Shown here: piece by piece, positions 11,751 to 23,166 of the stretch
Numbering within the stretch: the first letter of the stretch is position 1
Layout of the letters: each line of letters starts with the position of its first letter
DNA from: Phoenix dactylifera
Lineage: Eukaryota; Streptophyta; Magnoliopsida; Arecales; Arecaceae
Assembly: GCF_009389715.1 (NCBI RefSeq)
Contig: NW_024067667.1
Span: 1,372,001 to 1,436,000 of the forward strand
Direction: 5' to 3'
Length of the DNA stretch: 64,000 nucleotides
The notes under the pieces: generated by a model
The model's input: only the letters and a program-made list of their open reading frames with translations
Databases searched by the model: none
Told to the model about the DNA's origin: nothing
Made by a program: the position numbers and the translations under genes

Positions 11751-13072
11751 AGAAATATAAAAGGGAGCAAGTAGTCTCATGATACATTCCTCCAATTTCT
11801 AAAAATCTATGAAACATGAGTCAAACTTGTTATCTATAGATTCCTTACTCATGTATCATTGTCCCAGAAAGAATTTATAAGGATCGGAAGCAAGGAAAAT
11901 TTTTAGAAGCAAAAAGGAAGAGAAAAGAAAAATTCTGCACTTGGGTCAACCCAACCCAGAATAGGGTCGACCCAACGTTGAGTCGACCCAAGAAGTTTCT
12001 TGAGTCGACCCAACGTCGGGATCCCACTGTTAAAAGGGGGACCCGTGAGCTATCTAGGGCACTGTTTACCCTTTGTCTTCTTCCGAAAACCCTATTTCCC
12101 ACTCTCAAATCTTCTCCAATCATCTCCAAACAGTAGATTACTTCAATATCTTGGAGAAATGGGACCCGAGAGAGCCGTAGCCAAGCAATCCGAGAGAGTC
12201 TCACGATCTATGTTTAGAGCCTAGGCTAGATATCTAGTTCTCATATGTATCTTGCTTTTTCCCATATGTATCTTGTTTTTTCCCTTATATCTTTAAATCT
12301 TGATTGAGGAACATTGTACTTATCTTTATTTTGGGCATTAATGTATGAAAATGTTCCTATTTTGATCAATGAAGTCTGAAGTTTGTTCCTTATTGCATCC
12401 TTTCCCATATATATGTTTTTGATGATAACAAAAAGGGGGAGAAGAGAAGGAAAGAGTATATAAAGGGGGAGAAGAAAAGAGTATATAAAGGGGGAGAAGA
12501 AAAGAGTATATAAAGGGGGAGAAGAAAAGATAGAGTATTCAATTTAAGAAAAGAAAGAGCACTTCATTTGAGAAGTAAAGAAAGAGTATTAATTTTGGGA
12601 GAAGTAAAGATATGTATAACAAAAAGGGGAGAAGTAAAAATAGTGTTTAGAGTATGTTAAGAAAAGAGGAATAAATGGGCAAACAAATTGGAAATCATAT
12701 AAGAAAGCTTATACATTTAAGGAGGAGCAATTTGTAACAATGAAAATCATCAAATCAAAAATTTCTATCACAATTCAGAATTTGGCAAATAAAAATTCAG
12801 AATTTGGCACGCACCTCTAGCACCCCGATACATAAGCTGAAACTCATATTTTATCTCAAATTTTTGAAGTTTCATTGCTAATGAATTATAAATGAAAGGG
12901 GGAGCAATTCAAAAAGTCAAATTGGCAACATTTGAATGATATAGGGGGAGATTTCACAAGGATATATGAAAAGCTGAAATTCAGCAACTTAATCCCTTTT
13001 ATAAACTGATTTTAAAGACAAGTATCAATAGGCTTATACTCTTTATTTTGTAATCATCAAAAAGGGGGAGAT
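11751..13072 (+). repeat. Copia 3' untranslated region with multiple polypurine tracts
   Basis: Non-coding region between pol and the 3' LTR. It has three to four GTCGACCC-like motifs near 11945-12017. At least eight polypurine tracts of the AAAAGGGGGAG type follow, near 12430, 12463, 12488, 12513, 12622, 12896, 12943 and 13061. Three of them sit in a perfect 25-bp tandem repeat at 12451-12525 with a TATATAAAGGGGGAG core. The tract at 13061-13072 abuts the 3' LTR and is the likely plus-strand primer. Confidence 0.85.
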
Positions 13073-14706
13073 TGAGGATGATAGTGTTATTTTGATGATT
13101 AACAAGCAATTATCTAGAGCATGCTATAAGTTAAATTGATACTTCATTTATAAGTTCATTACTCTCAGTATATTTGTTTAAATTGAAAATATATATATGT
13201 TCTTGTTCATTTGAATGGATCTAAACCTTGAGAATGCAGCAAAGTGTGGATTGAGTCGACCCAAAGATTGTTTGAGTCGACCCCGGCACATCAAGAAATC
13301 ATTTGGCACACTCCTGCAAAAATGGCACAGATGAACAGTTGGTTGGGTCGACCCAAGGTAAGCATGAGTCGACCCAAACTTCAAGAACCTCAAAACATGA
13401 AGGAAAAATGGTTCTCTGGATTTACTGAGAGGGTCGACCCAAGATGAAGTTGAGTCGACCCAAGCTTGAGTCGACCCAAAGAAAGGTTGAGTCGACCCAA
13501 GTGAAGAAAGGCTGAAATTCAAGGCTCTGAATTTTCTGAAGCTGACCTTGGGTCGACCCAAGAAAAATGTTGAGCTGACCCAAGGTTTGAGTCGACCCAA
13601 AGAAAGGTTGGGTCGACCCAAGGCAACAGAAGGCTGAATTTCAAGTTTCTGTGTTTTCTGAGAGGGTCGACCCAAGGAATGTTTGAGTCGACCCAAGTGA
13701 AGGTTGGGTCGACCCAAGGACAGGTTGAGCCGACCCAAACACGGGCTGAACATAACGGCTAGTTGTGCAGAAATGCTTTTTGGACTCCCAACGGCTATAA
13801 ACAGCTAGTTTCTTCAATCCAACGGTCAGAAAGGACTATTTGGAGGTTGGAGAAGTATTTAAGAGGGAGTATTCATCAGAGGAAGCAAGCTTTTGGGAAA
13901 ATACATTAAGTGCATTCAAGAGAGAACCCTAGCAAGGCAAGCTTCATCCAAGGGCTTCATTCAAGAATCAAAGAAAGGGATTGAGCAGATTCAAAGAGTC
14001 ATCAAGAGCTCCATCCTCCCTTGAAGAGTGAAGCATCCTTGACAAAGAAGAGCAAAGCGACTTCAAAGCGATAAATACCTTCTAACTCTTCTTTGTAGTT
14101 TATATTGTTTCATATGCTCATTTAGGAGTTTGAATCTTTTCTTTTCATTTGTTAAACATTTTGTAAAGGTTCGTTGGTAAGCCCGCAAAACCAACAAAGA
14201 TTTTTGGTGAACCCGGAAAACCAAAGTACAAAGGTTCGTTGGTGAGCCCGCAAAACCAACAAAGGTTTTTGGTGAACCCGAAAAACCAAAGTGTAAAGGT
14301 TCGTTGGTGAGCCCGCAAAACCAACAAAGGTTTTTGGTGAACCCGGAAAACCAAAGTGTATAGGTTCGTTGGTGAGCCCGTAAAACCAACAAAGGTTTTT
14401 AGATTGTGAGCCCGGAAAACAATCCAACTGTAATCCAAGAGATTATAGTGAATTCCCAAGGGGACGCTTGGGGAGTGGACGTAGGTGCTAAGGAGAGCAC
14501 CGAACCACTATATATTGTTGTGTTTGTGTTGTGCTTGTGTTTCCGTTTATTCTTGCATCATCTTCTATCTTTGCACTAGTTTAAATCATTCTAATAGCTT
14601 AAGAAAGCATCCACCGCATTTATATTAAGAAAGTTTTAAAAGTACCAAAAATTTAGAAGAAACCAATTCACCCCCCCCCCCTCTTGGCTTGTCACCTTGG
14701 GCAACA
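13073..14706 (+). repeat. Copia 3' LTR
   Basis: Near-identical copy of 4070-5702. The differences I found are one inserted A near 13224 and one G-to-A change near 14281. It ends GGGCAACA before the right TSD ATATG (14707-14711). Confidence 0.93.
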
Positions 14707-15434
14707 ATATGCATTCTCAGCATGGCTATGATCTGTTCTGTTCTGTTCTGGCCCCGCCAATGGGGATTATACGTTGGACCTGTCGACTTGTAATCTGTGA
14801 GGAACCGGTTTCGACACCGTACCACCGATGATTAGAATAGTGGTATTTGGACACCGTACCACCGGTGATTAGAATAGTGGTATTTGGACACCGTACCACC
14901 GGTGCATAATAATAGTGGTGTTTGGCACCTTGTGCAACCCATGCCACTGGGTTACGTGGCCGTAGCCTATCATGTTGAGATTCTGATATCAGAGTTTTTG
15001 GAAAAAGGATAATAAGTTTTGAAAATAGTAAAACGATGTATTTATGACTTATTTCAGTTATTATCCTGTATTATGATTTGATATGCTCTGACCCCACTTT
15101 GGGGTATTTTGTTGCTTACTGGGCTAGTGTAGCTCATTATTTTATTTTCTCTATTTTTCAGATCCAGAGGCTTGATCGCACGGGATTGTGGAGTGCGTTA
15201 GATTTTTCGATGATTCCATCAGTTATTGGTCCTTTAGTTAGATTGATTAGAGTATTTGACTTACGTCAGCATATGTTATTTGAAATTTTGTAAAACCGCT
15301 TTTGAACAATTTAAATAATTATGTCAGTTTTGAATAGCTGTATCTGCTTTGATATGATATGCTGCCTTGCGCGCCCGTGCGGCCCGCCGTGCGGGCGTGC
15401 GGCGTCTGCCGCGCCTCGGGCTCGGGGCGTGACA
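14707..15434 (+). repeat. 5' LTR of the gypsy element, right part
   Basis: Continues the LTR interrupted at 4069 and matches 20234-20961. It contains a 37-bp minisatellite (about 14812-14920, unit core ACACCGTACCACCGGTGATT, three copies). It ends in a GC-rich CGGGCTCGGGGCGTGACA block. Confidence 0.92.
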
Positions 15435-15441
15435 GATTTGG

Positions 15442-15453
15442 TGGTATCAGAGC
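15442..15453 (+). promoter_or_regulatory. Gypsy primer-binding site
   Basis: TGGTATCAGAGC lies seven bases after the LTR end at 15434. It is the same initiator tRNA-Met type as in the other elements of this window. Confidence 0.88.
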
Positions 15454-17400
15454 TCAGGTTTCAGATTCCTAGGGATTGTGTTTGAAATAGTCAGATGGAG
15501 CTTAAGTTTTAGGATCTTTAGAATTCATCGGAAAGTTTGAGAGATGGGTAGACATTAGGCCATTAGACAAAGGTATTTATTGGCTTTTGTTATTGATAAA
15601 ATTATGTTATTTTATCAGAATTTTGAAATGTTAAAATGCAACCTAATTATGGTCGTAACCGAAGTGTGAATAAGCTATTCCGAGAGTTTTCTTGGTAGAG
15701 CAATTTGTATTTCAAGTTATGATTAATAAGATTTTGATAAAATTAAGTGAAGGATTATTAACCATGGAATATTATTGTGCATTGTAAGTTATTGGCTTAT
15801 TTGCTATATAAGTGAATTTGGAAGTTCAACTTTATACCGGGTACTATGATGTTACTTCTACCTTGAAATCAACTATGTTAATGAGAAGTTAAGGTTGGTT
15901 CATAAAAAGTTGTTAATGTTTGAATTCGGAAAGATTTTATTATATTTATTAAATATATTTTTTTGAGGGTAAAATTTATATATGGATCATACATGAAACT
16001 GTCGTATATATAAAGAAAATATATTTGGGATGAGACTTAATAATTCTTATTCGGCTCTACTTGAGACTTAAAACAATTAAGATTGATATTTTGATAGAAA
16101 GTCAATTAGTAATCTTGAGAATATTGGTGGATTTAAATTTTTTTGGGTTGGTCGAAAATAGGACTTGCTTGATTTGGAAAAGTTCTTGATGCTTAAAAAA
16201 AATAAAAATAAAAATAAAAATAAAAATCGTTGGAAAGTATAGTATTTTTGATTTTGATCGATATGGATATCATTGTGTTATTAATAGATTCTCTAAGTCT
16301 AGTAGATTTACAAGATCCTGAAATGTTTGTAGTATTGCAAATAAAAATATTTTGCTTATTTGAGGAATTGATCTCAATGTAAAATCATAGAGCTTATATC
16401 TTGGTGGAATTTCTTGTAAATCTTTAAAGCAGATTATTAGATTCTTGTGAGTTAAATATTTATAAATTAAGGCCACGAGATGATTATGGATTTTGTATCA
16501 CCATATGTGAAATGCAAGTGGGATATCAAGAGAGGCCCAAATGAGTTTAGCCTAAAAGAAAAGATTCGGGATGATTGAGTAAGCTCATGAGTAAGTTAAT
16601 CTAGAATCTTTTAATCGAAGCTTCGAATAAATATCAACTTGTATAATGGAATTGTTAAGGAAAACTAGAATTGGCTTAGTTCAAATTTGGATCTAGAATA
16701 TGATTGCTTGATTATATGATGGTACAAATACGATAACTATCTCAAGGGTTAATCATGATCTAGTGTACTTGGGAAGCAAGGATAAAATTTTGTTTGGATA
16801 TTAAAAAAAAAAAAAAAATTTGCTGATGATGTGGGATCAATAAGAAAGTTTGGAAAATATTGATCTGAGTTGTGCAGCAGAAATTTGATGAACTGAGTAA
16901 ATTTAAACTGGTCAAAAATATTGACTGTGTTTTGGTAACATGTTATGATGAAAGACTATGTTATTCAATAATGAAAGATTTTGTTAATAAGGGAAGGTGA
17001 ACACTATTGATTCTCAGGTCAATCCTGATATGATTATGTTATTTCTTGGATAGACTTTGCTATTTTTGGGTATGCTAAGAAAATAATAATAATAATGATA
17101 ATTTGAACGTATCATGACTCGGGTTAGTTGATTGATGACCAAATATGGTCTAATTTGTTAAATATCTGAATAAACCATGCATTATTTGCTCTCATCTTAT
17201 GATTTATAAGTTTAAGTTAAAGGCTTTGTGGCATATTGAATCATGGTATCAATACTTTGCCTTCTTAGACCTACTTTTGCAATTTGATACAAATCATTTT
17301 TGAGATAAATCGTTGCTATCTAATGATTATCAGTACATGTTTATTTTGTGAATCATATTCTTAGCAACATAATAATTTGACTCTAAGGTTAGTCATTATC
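15454..17400 (+). other. ORF-less internal domain of the gypsy element
   Basis: About 1.95 kb with no coding capacity, in the place where gag would be expected. It contains an AAAAT pentamer run near 16195-16228 and an A-tract near 16803. Much of it reads as the reverse complement of the interior of the minus-strand element at 53199-62127: compare 16260-16960 with about 56560-55870. The domain is therefore shared between elements with different LTRs and is not random decay of one copy. Confidence 0.75.
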
Positions 17401-18251
17401 CTTTGAGGGATCAGCACACTACCGGTTGCTTCTGTTTATGCTTATATACTATTTGATACTGGTGCTGCACATTCATTATGTCATCGATATTTGTGCGAAA
17501 ACATGATCTACCTTGCATGCTGTTAGAGTATGATTTGCATGTTAACACCCCTGCTGGAAGTGGGATGATGGGTAATCAGGTCTGCAAGACTTGTCCGGTT
17601 CAGATAGTAGGTAAAGACTTGCCTGCTGATTTGATAGTTATAGATACGCATGACTTTGGCATAATTCTCGGTATGGGCTACTTAGCATCACACTTTGCTA
17701 CCATTAACTGTCATGAAAAGCGGATAAAATTTTAGATCCCTCGAGATACTGAATTCAGCTTCATCGGCAGTGGTGCATATACCTCCCCTCGAATTATTTC
17801 TGCTATGCAAATTAAGCGACTACTTAGAAAGGGGAGTATGGCATATATTGCCACAGTGGTTGACACTAGACAGTCAGATCAAAGATTTGAAGATATCCCA
17901 GTAGTAAATGAATACCCCGATGTCTTTCCGGAAGACCTCCCTAGCTTGCCACCAGATAGAGAAATTGATTTTGCAATTGATTTGATTCCTGGTACCACAC
18001 CAATCTCTAAGACCCCCTATAGAATGGCTCCAGTTGAAATGAAAGAATTAAAGGAGCAGTTGCAGGATCTTCTTGATAAGTGTTTCATCAGACCTAGTGT
18101 TTCACCTTGGGGAGCCCCAGTCTTATTTGTAAAGAAGAAGGATGGTAGTATGAGATTATGTATTGATTATCGAGAGATAAATAAAGTAACAATAAAGAAC
18201 AAGTATCCTCTACCAAGAATTGATGACTTATTTGATCAGTTAAAGGGGTGA
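17401..18251 (+). pseudogene. Gypsy pol fragment: protease and RT N-terminus
   Basis: Near 17440-17475 VYAYILFDTGAAHSLC carries the aspartic protease DTGA active site. The rest of the protease continues in another frame (17478-17735: IVIDTHDFGIILGMGYL), so there is a frameshift near 17472, and a stop follows near 17733. A second open segment (17805-18251) contains [20 protein letters not shown] and [20 protein letters not shown], followed by [20 protein letters not shown], the N-terminal Ty3/gypsy RT. It stops at LFDQLKG before the catalytic core. The next bases belong to the far C-terminus of pol, so RT core, RNase H and most of integrase have been deleted. Confidence 0.88.
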
Positions 18252-18257
18252 TGCGAT

Positions 18258-18629
18258 TTGGAATACGTGGAAAACTCAGTCCACGCTATGTGGGCCCCTT
18301 TTGAGATTCTGGAAAGAGTAGGAGCTGTGGCATACAAATTGACACTCCCACCTTCACTGTCTGGAGTCCACAACGTTTTTCATGTTTCTATGTTAAGAAA
18401 GTATATTCCAGATATGAGCCATGTGGTAGAAGTGGCTCCTTTGCAGCTTAGAGAAGATTTGACATATCCTGAGCAGCCTGTACGTGTGGTTGATAGAAAA
18501 GAGCAAGTGTTGAGGAGGCACACGATTCCTTATGTTAAGATCCAGTGGAGCAATCACTCAGAACGTGAAGCCACGTGGGAGCTGGAGGACAAGATGAAGG
18601 AAAAATATCCGGACCTTTTTGCAAGCTAA
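18258..18629 (+). pseudogene. Gypsy pol C-terminus with chromodomain
   Basis: The 123-residue open frame begins just after the deletion junction. LPPSLSGVHNVFHVSMLRKY is the conserved integrase tail of chromoviruses. RRHTIPYVKIQWSNHSERE, ATWELEDKMKEKYPDLF is the chromodomain-like end, which in this lineage (Tekay/Del type) is thought to guide integration to heterochromatin. The ATG at 18258 is incidental to the deletion. It is not an independent gene. Confidence 0.85.
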
Positions 18630-18661
18630 GGTATATTAAATTTCGAGGACGAAATTTTTCT

Positions 18662-18674
18662 AAGGGGGAGAGAA
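18662..18674 (+). promoter_or_regulatory. Gypsy polypurine tract
   Basis: AAGGGGGAGAGAA directly precedes the 3' LTR and follows the FEDEIF-like sequence TTCGAGGACGAAATTT, as is usual at the end of these elements. It is the plus-strand primer site. Confidence 0.88.
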
Positions 18675-20961
18675 TGTGAGACACGGGCTGAAGTCGGCAG
18701 CCCCTGCCGACTTCAGTCCCGTTCTCTTTTTGGAAGGCCGGAACAGAGGATCGCGATTTGCGATCCTCTCCGGCTCTTCCGGGGATGATCGGGGCGGGGA
18801 TGTCGCTAGTCCCGCGGCCCCCCCCCTCCAGCTCATCCGCGGCCGAACCGCGGCCGCGGATCTCGCTCGGCCGCCGCGATCTTCGCGGCGGAGAGCCATC
18901 ACGAGGGGGGTGATAAAAACCCCCCAAATCCTCCTCCCTAGGGCAAACCGAGCCCTCTTCCTCCTTCTCTTTCCTCCTTCCCTCCTCCTCCTCTCCGATC
19001 GGTGTGTCTTCCCGACCGAGCGCCGCCCGGATCCCCTCCGCGAGCTTCCCCTGCTCCGAGATCCAACCCCTCGGCTTCAAACATCGCCGCCGTCGCTTGA
19101 CGCCGGACCGAGCCTCCCTCGGCCGGGATTTGCCACCTCCGTCAACCGCCGGTAAGCCCTCCTCCGTCGAGATCCTCCTCTCCTCTGTTTCAGCCCAAGC
19201 AGCCGAGATCATCATCTCGGTTGCTTCTCCTCCCCGTCGGTCCCTGCAACGCCGCCGGCCGCCATGGCGGCTGGCTGGCAGTCGATCGAGGGGTGGCCCC
19301 CGGCCACCCAAGCCGGCCACCCCTGCCGGCCACCTCCCTCTCTCCTCCGTCTCTTCTTCTCCCCCTGTTCGTGGGGGGGGGAGTTTGGGGAAGGAGGAGG
19401 CCCATCACGGGCCAAACTGGGCCGTTGGGCCCAGTCCACTGCAGGCCCAACTTGGGCCCAGTCCAGTCCGGTTGGGCCCAGTTGGGCAATACCCCCATGG
19501 GCCCAACTTGGATCCAGATCAAACCCGAGAATCCGAACCCGAACCCGAACCCAAACCTGAACCTGAACCTGAACTAGAACCCGAACCCGAAACCCGGGAT
19601 CCGAAACCCAAACCCATTTGACCAATAAACAGATTTTTTGCAGTTAAGCCCTTGGCAGTATGCTATTTCAGAAATAGGGACTCCTGTAATTTGTATTTGA
19701 TCCCTATAGGAAAGATTTATTACATAAAGGCCCCCAACTATATTTATTTAGTCCCCTCACTCAAGTTTTATTATAGAATAGTACCCTGTAATTAAGTATT
19801 AGTCCCTGCAATAAATCTTATTGTATAAATGAACAAATTAGAAGCCAACCTTGGGGGCCCTATTTAGCCGAGTCTATGCGGGCCCATTGGGCCGAGTCCG
19901 ATATGGGCCCTATCAGGCCGTGCCCATTATGGGCCAACTTTGGGCTCTGTTGGGCCATGTCCAATAGTATTATTTTTGAATTTTGCTTAGTCTGAAATTA
20001 ACAAGAAATTAATTAAACTTTAACAGGTGAACCTGATCCGTCTACCTGAAGTAGGAATCAAGCGAGAAGATGTAAGTAACTTAATACTTCAAGTGTGATT
20101 TCTGAATTATTTAATAAATTAATTATGTTTTGATATATGTTTTGCATTCAGTAAAATGAGTCAGACATGTTAAATTTTATTTGAAAATCATGTTATATGC
20201 TCTGAAATTCATAAAATATATTTTTATATATATATATGCATTCTCAGCATGGCTATGATCTGTTCTGTTCTGTTCTGGCCCCGCCAATGGGGATTATACG
20301 TTGGACCTGTCGACTTGTAATCTGTGAGGAACCGGTTTCGACACCGTACCACCGGTGATTAGAATAGTGGTATTTGGACACCGTACCACCGGTGATTAGA
20401 ATAGTGGTATTTGGACACCGTACCACCGGTGCATAATAATAGTGGTGTTTGGCACCTTGTGCAACCCATGCCACTGGGTTACGTGGCCGTAGCCTATCAT
20501 GTTGAGATTCTGATATCAGAGTTTTTGGAAAAAGGATAATAAGTTTTGAAAATAGTAAAACGATGTATTTATGACTTATTTCAGTTATTATCCTGTATTA
20601 TGATTTGATATGCTCTGACCCCACTTTGGGGTATTTTGTTGCTTACTGGGCTAGTGTAGCTCATTATTTTATTTTCTCTATTTTTCAGATCCAGAGGCTT
20701 GATCGCACGGGATTGGGGAGTGCGTTAGATTTTTCGATGATTCCATCAGTTATTGGTCCTTTAGTTAGATTGATTAGAGTATTTGACTTACGTCAGCATA
20801 TGTTATTTGAAATTTTGTAAAACCGCTTTTGAACAATTTAAATAATTATGTCAGTTTTGAATAGCTATATCTGCTTTGATATGATATGCTGCCTTGCGCG
20901 CCCGTGCGGCCCGCCGTGCGGGCGTGCGGCGTCTGCCGCGCCTCGGGCTCGGGGCGTGACA
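18675..20961 (+). repeat. Gypsy 3' LTR
   Basis: Uninterrupted 2287-bp LTR. It preserves the empty site for the Copia insertion (TATATATATATGCATTC near 20225-20243). It contains the CCCGAA/CCTGAA run (about 19527-19618), TGGGCC-rich stretches and the 37-bp minisatellite at 20341-20450. Apparent ORFs of 98 to 261 aa on both strands are GC-rich or proline-rich shadows. Confidence 0.93.
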
Positions 20962-20966
20962 CTAGA

Positions 20967-22242
20967 AAAGTTAAATTAAAGTTAATATTTTTTATCAAAC
21001 TCAAAATAACTTTATCCACCACATTTTTGCTGCGCAGCTTTAATAAAAACCTACTAAAATTATCTGAGTTTGCTAATTAGTTTTAGAATAAAAAAATCTC
21101 AAAATTTGTCAAATCCTACAAATTATAACCTGAGACACAAATTGTTCATAGAAAGTCGAACCCTATAAATCACTTCAGATACAATCCTTAGTGATCCTAA
21201 ATTTTGATAACACCTATGTCACAATTTCTAGTGATCTTAAACCTATGCTCTGATATCACGTCTATCACGCGCCGAACCCATTACCCGAATTGACCAGGTG
21301 ATACGGCCATATGAACCATAGAGCAATGCTCTATAAATCATGCAAGACCTAGGATGAATAATTTCAAATAATTCCATAAATTTAAATCAGCAGTTAAAAA
21401 CCAAAATAAACAAACTAAGTAAATTCACTATGGTCAAATAACCAACTTGTTTAATTACAAAATATTTGACTGCTCATTGGTACCAAAAATAAACTAACTA
21501 CTAACACTGTCACTCAAACTCCATGCACAACCCATCTGAAACTAGACATCCTGTGACTTTGGAAAAAATACATCAAAAAATATGAACTTTTCAGCCCAAT
21601 AACAATCCTCCATGCACACATGCCAGCATGAATATGACAACATCTTTAAGCAAATACAAAGCTGATGGTAAGATTTATACATCAACAATCTAATAATCAA
21701 ACACTTAACAAATTGAGTATATATATTTATAAACACCCATATAAATGGGAAAATAGGGAGGAAAAAAAAAAGGAAAATAGGGAGAGGGATCTGCAGTGGG
21801 GGAAGATCTCCGTTCAGCAAATCCGGCAACCAGCCAGCTCAATTCAGACTATTGATGGTGACCTGGAAACGAGGAGAAGGCCATGGAAGCGGAAGAGAGG
21901 TTGATTACCTTGCTCCGGCGAGGTAATCAACGGTGGCTCGTTGTGCACACTCAACGGGTAATCAAAAAATAATTGAGATTTTCACCAACGGTGGATCGGG
22001 GATGAGAGTCAAGATGGCCTGAGGAAGAAGGAGAAGACCAACTCGGTGCCTGACGGAGTCGAGGGAGTCGACGAGCCTTACGCTTCTCGATGCCTGATGG
22101 AGTCGAGGGAGAAGACGAACTCGTTGAAGGAGTCCGCTTCTTTCGTCTCATGTGCAGATCACGTGAAGCATTATTTTGGGTTGTATTTCTGACATTCTCT
22201 AATATTCGTGCTGGGCCGGTCAATGGACCGGGCTCTCACACA
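20967..22242 (-). mobile_element. Truncated minus-strand LTR element: one LTR, PBS and 5' leader
   Basis: On the minus strand an LTR-like segment starts TGTGTGAGAGCCCGG at 22242 and ends GGCGCGTGATA near 21263. A degenerate PBS, TGATATCAGAGC (about 21247-21258), follows, then about 290 bp of leader like those of the other gypsy-type elements. The leader ends at the right TSD of the large gypsy element, and I found no matching second LTR on the far side of that insertion. It is an old, incomplete copy. Part of it (21895-21930) forms a GATTACCT/AGGTAATC hairpin. Confidence 0.65.
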
Positions 22243-23166
22243 ATGTAAGTTTGCATTATTCATTTACATACTTACACCCGCCATCTTGTTCTGCCATCAT
22301 CTCATATATATTTAAGGAGGAGTAAAACCTTTGCCTTATCAAATGATCTATAACTATATTTGTTTTCTAATCTCAAGAGTTCAGATCAAGATTTATCATC
22401 TCAATACCGGACCCTAGACTAGTACTATGGGAACTAGTTCGGCATACTGACACTCGGTATGCCTTTGTATTGCATACCAATTTTGTACTGGTATGGTATG
22501 GTACAGTTAGTGCGCATCAGAATCGACCGATTACCATGCTCAAGTATGATTCAAAGTTTAGACTCTCTTAAACGAGAGAACTAAGTCATACCTAAACCAA
22601 GGGTTCTGGGTGCCACCGGCTGACCAGAACTTGCTGTAACTGTGAAAAGCATCATGTATTCCATAAAAATAGGAGAAAAGCTTCATATATGTTCTTGTAG
22701 CTTATGAAAAGGTGGATAGTGCAAGCAGGGCCCTTACCTTTTAGAGTTTGAAGCTTGCCTTCCTAATCATACTTCTTATATCTGCATGCCTATAGAGCAA
22801 GCGAGGATTTGTCATGTTAAAGTCCAAAGAGTCTTGTCTGTCAACTGATATTCATGTTCTCCTATATATGTCACGGTCATATATTTACAACCCTTTTTTT
22901 TGTGGGAGACATGAAGATTTGTAAGAAGATAATATTTCCCATAGATGAGTTTCTGATAGATAATGCTTCTGGTATTACATTATAAAATAGACTAAGAATA
23001 TCTGAAAAAATCTATGGGATCAAACAATTCTGTCATATGCATTGAGTGATATAAACAGAATTACTTTATTTCCTAAAACTTTTCTTATATTGAATGACCT
23101 GTAACATTTCTATTGCTTAACTGTACGTATGATTGTGTTTGCATTGCAGTTCTATGCCCTTCCACT
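22243..23166. other. 3' flank of gene 1
   Basis: No coding sequence recognised. A minus-strand AATAAA (TTTATT at 23065-23070) lies about 100 bp beyond the gene 1 stop and is a candidate poly(A) signal. Around 22430-22560 is a patch rich in GGTATGG/TACCA motifs like those at 45476-45735, probably an old dispersed repeat. Confidence 0.4.

Larger units (their letters stand above)
4070..14706 (+). mobile_element. Sirevirus-like Copia LTR retrotransposon, non-autonomous, nested in the gypsy LTR
   Basis: The 1633-bp 5' LTR (4070-5702) and 1634-bp 3' LTR (13073-14706) differ, by my reading, by about one substitution and one 1-bp indel. TSD is ATATG (4065-4069 and 14707-14711), and the uninterrupted site is visible in the gypsy 3' LTR. 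The interior has a PBS, a shortened gag ORF, a heavily broken pol, an integrase trace, an RNase H tail and repeated polypurine tracts before the 3' LTR. Multiple polypurine tracts and conserved palindromic LTR motifs are known Sirevirus features. Pol is dead while the LTRs are nearly identical, so the copy probably moved with proteins supplied by a relative. Confidence 0.92.
2504..20961 (+). mobile_element. Ty3/gypsy (chromovirus-type) LTR retrotransposon, defective, with nested Copia insert
   Basis: The element starts TGTGAGACACGG and ends GGGGCGTGACA, flanked by a perfect 5-bp duplication CTAGA (2499-2503 and 20962-20966). After the nested Copia element is removed, the 5' LTR is about 2.29 kb and matches the 3' LTR (18675-20961), with roughly ten substitutions seen by eye, mostly transitions. 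A primer-binding site follows the 5' LTR and a polypurine tract precedes the 3' LTR. The interior is only about 3.2 kb: an ORF-less block, then protease and RT N-terminal fragments, then an integrase tail with chromodomain. The RT core, RNase H and most of integrase are missing, so the element cannot move by itself. The near-identical LTRs still imply a recent insertion. Confidence 0.93.

Noticed and set aside
18535..19625. ORFs of 110 to 261 codons, including one starting inside the gypsy pol tail
   Set aside because: Same LTR sequence read in other frames; compositional openness.
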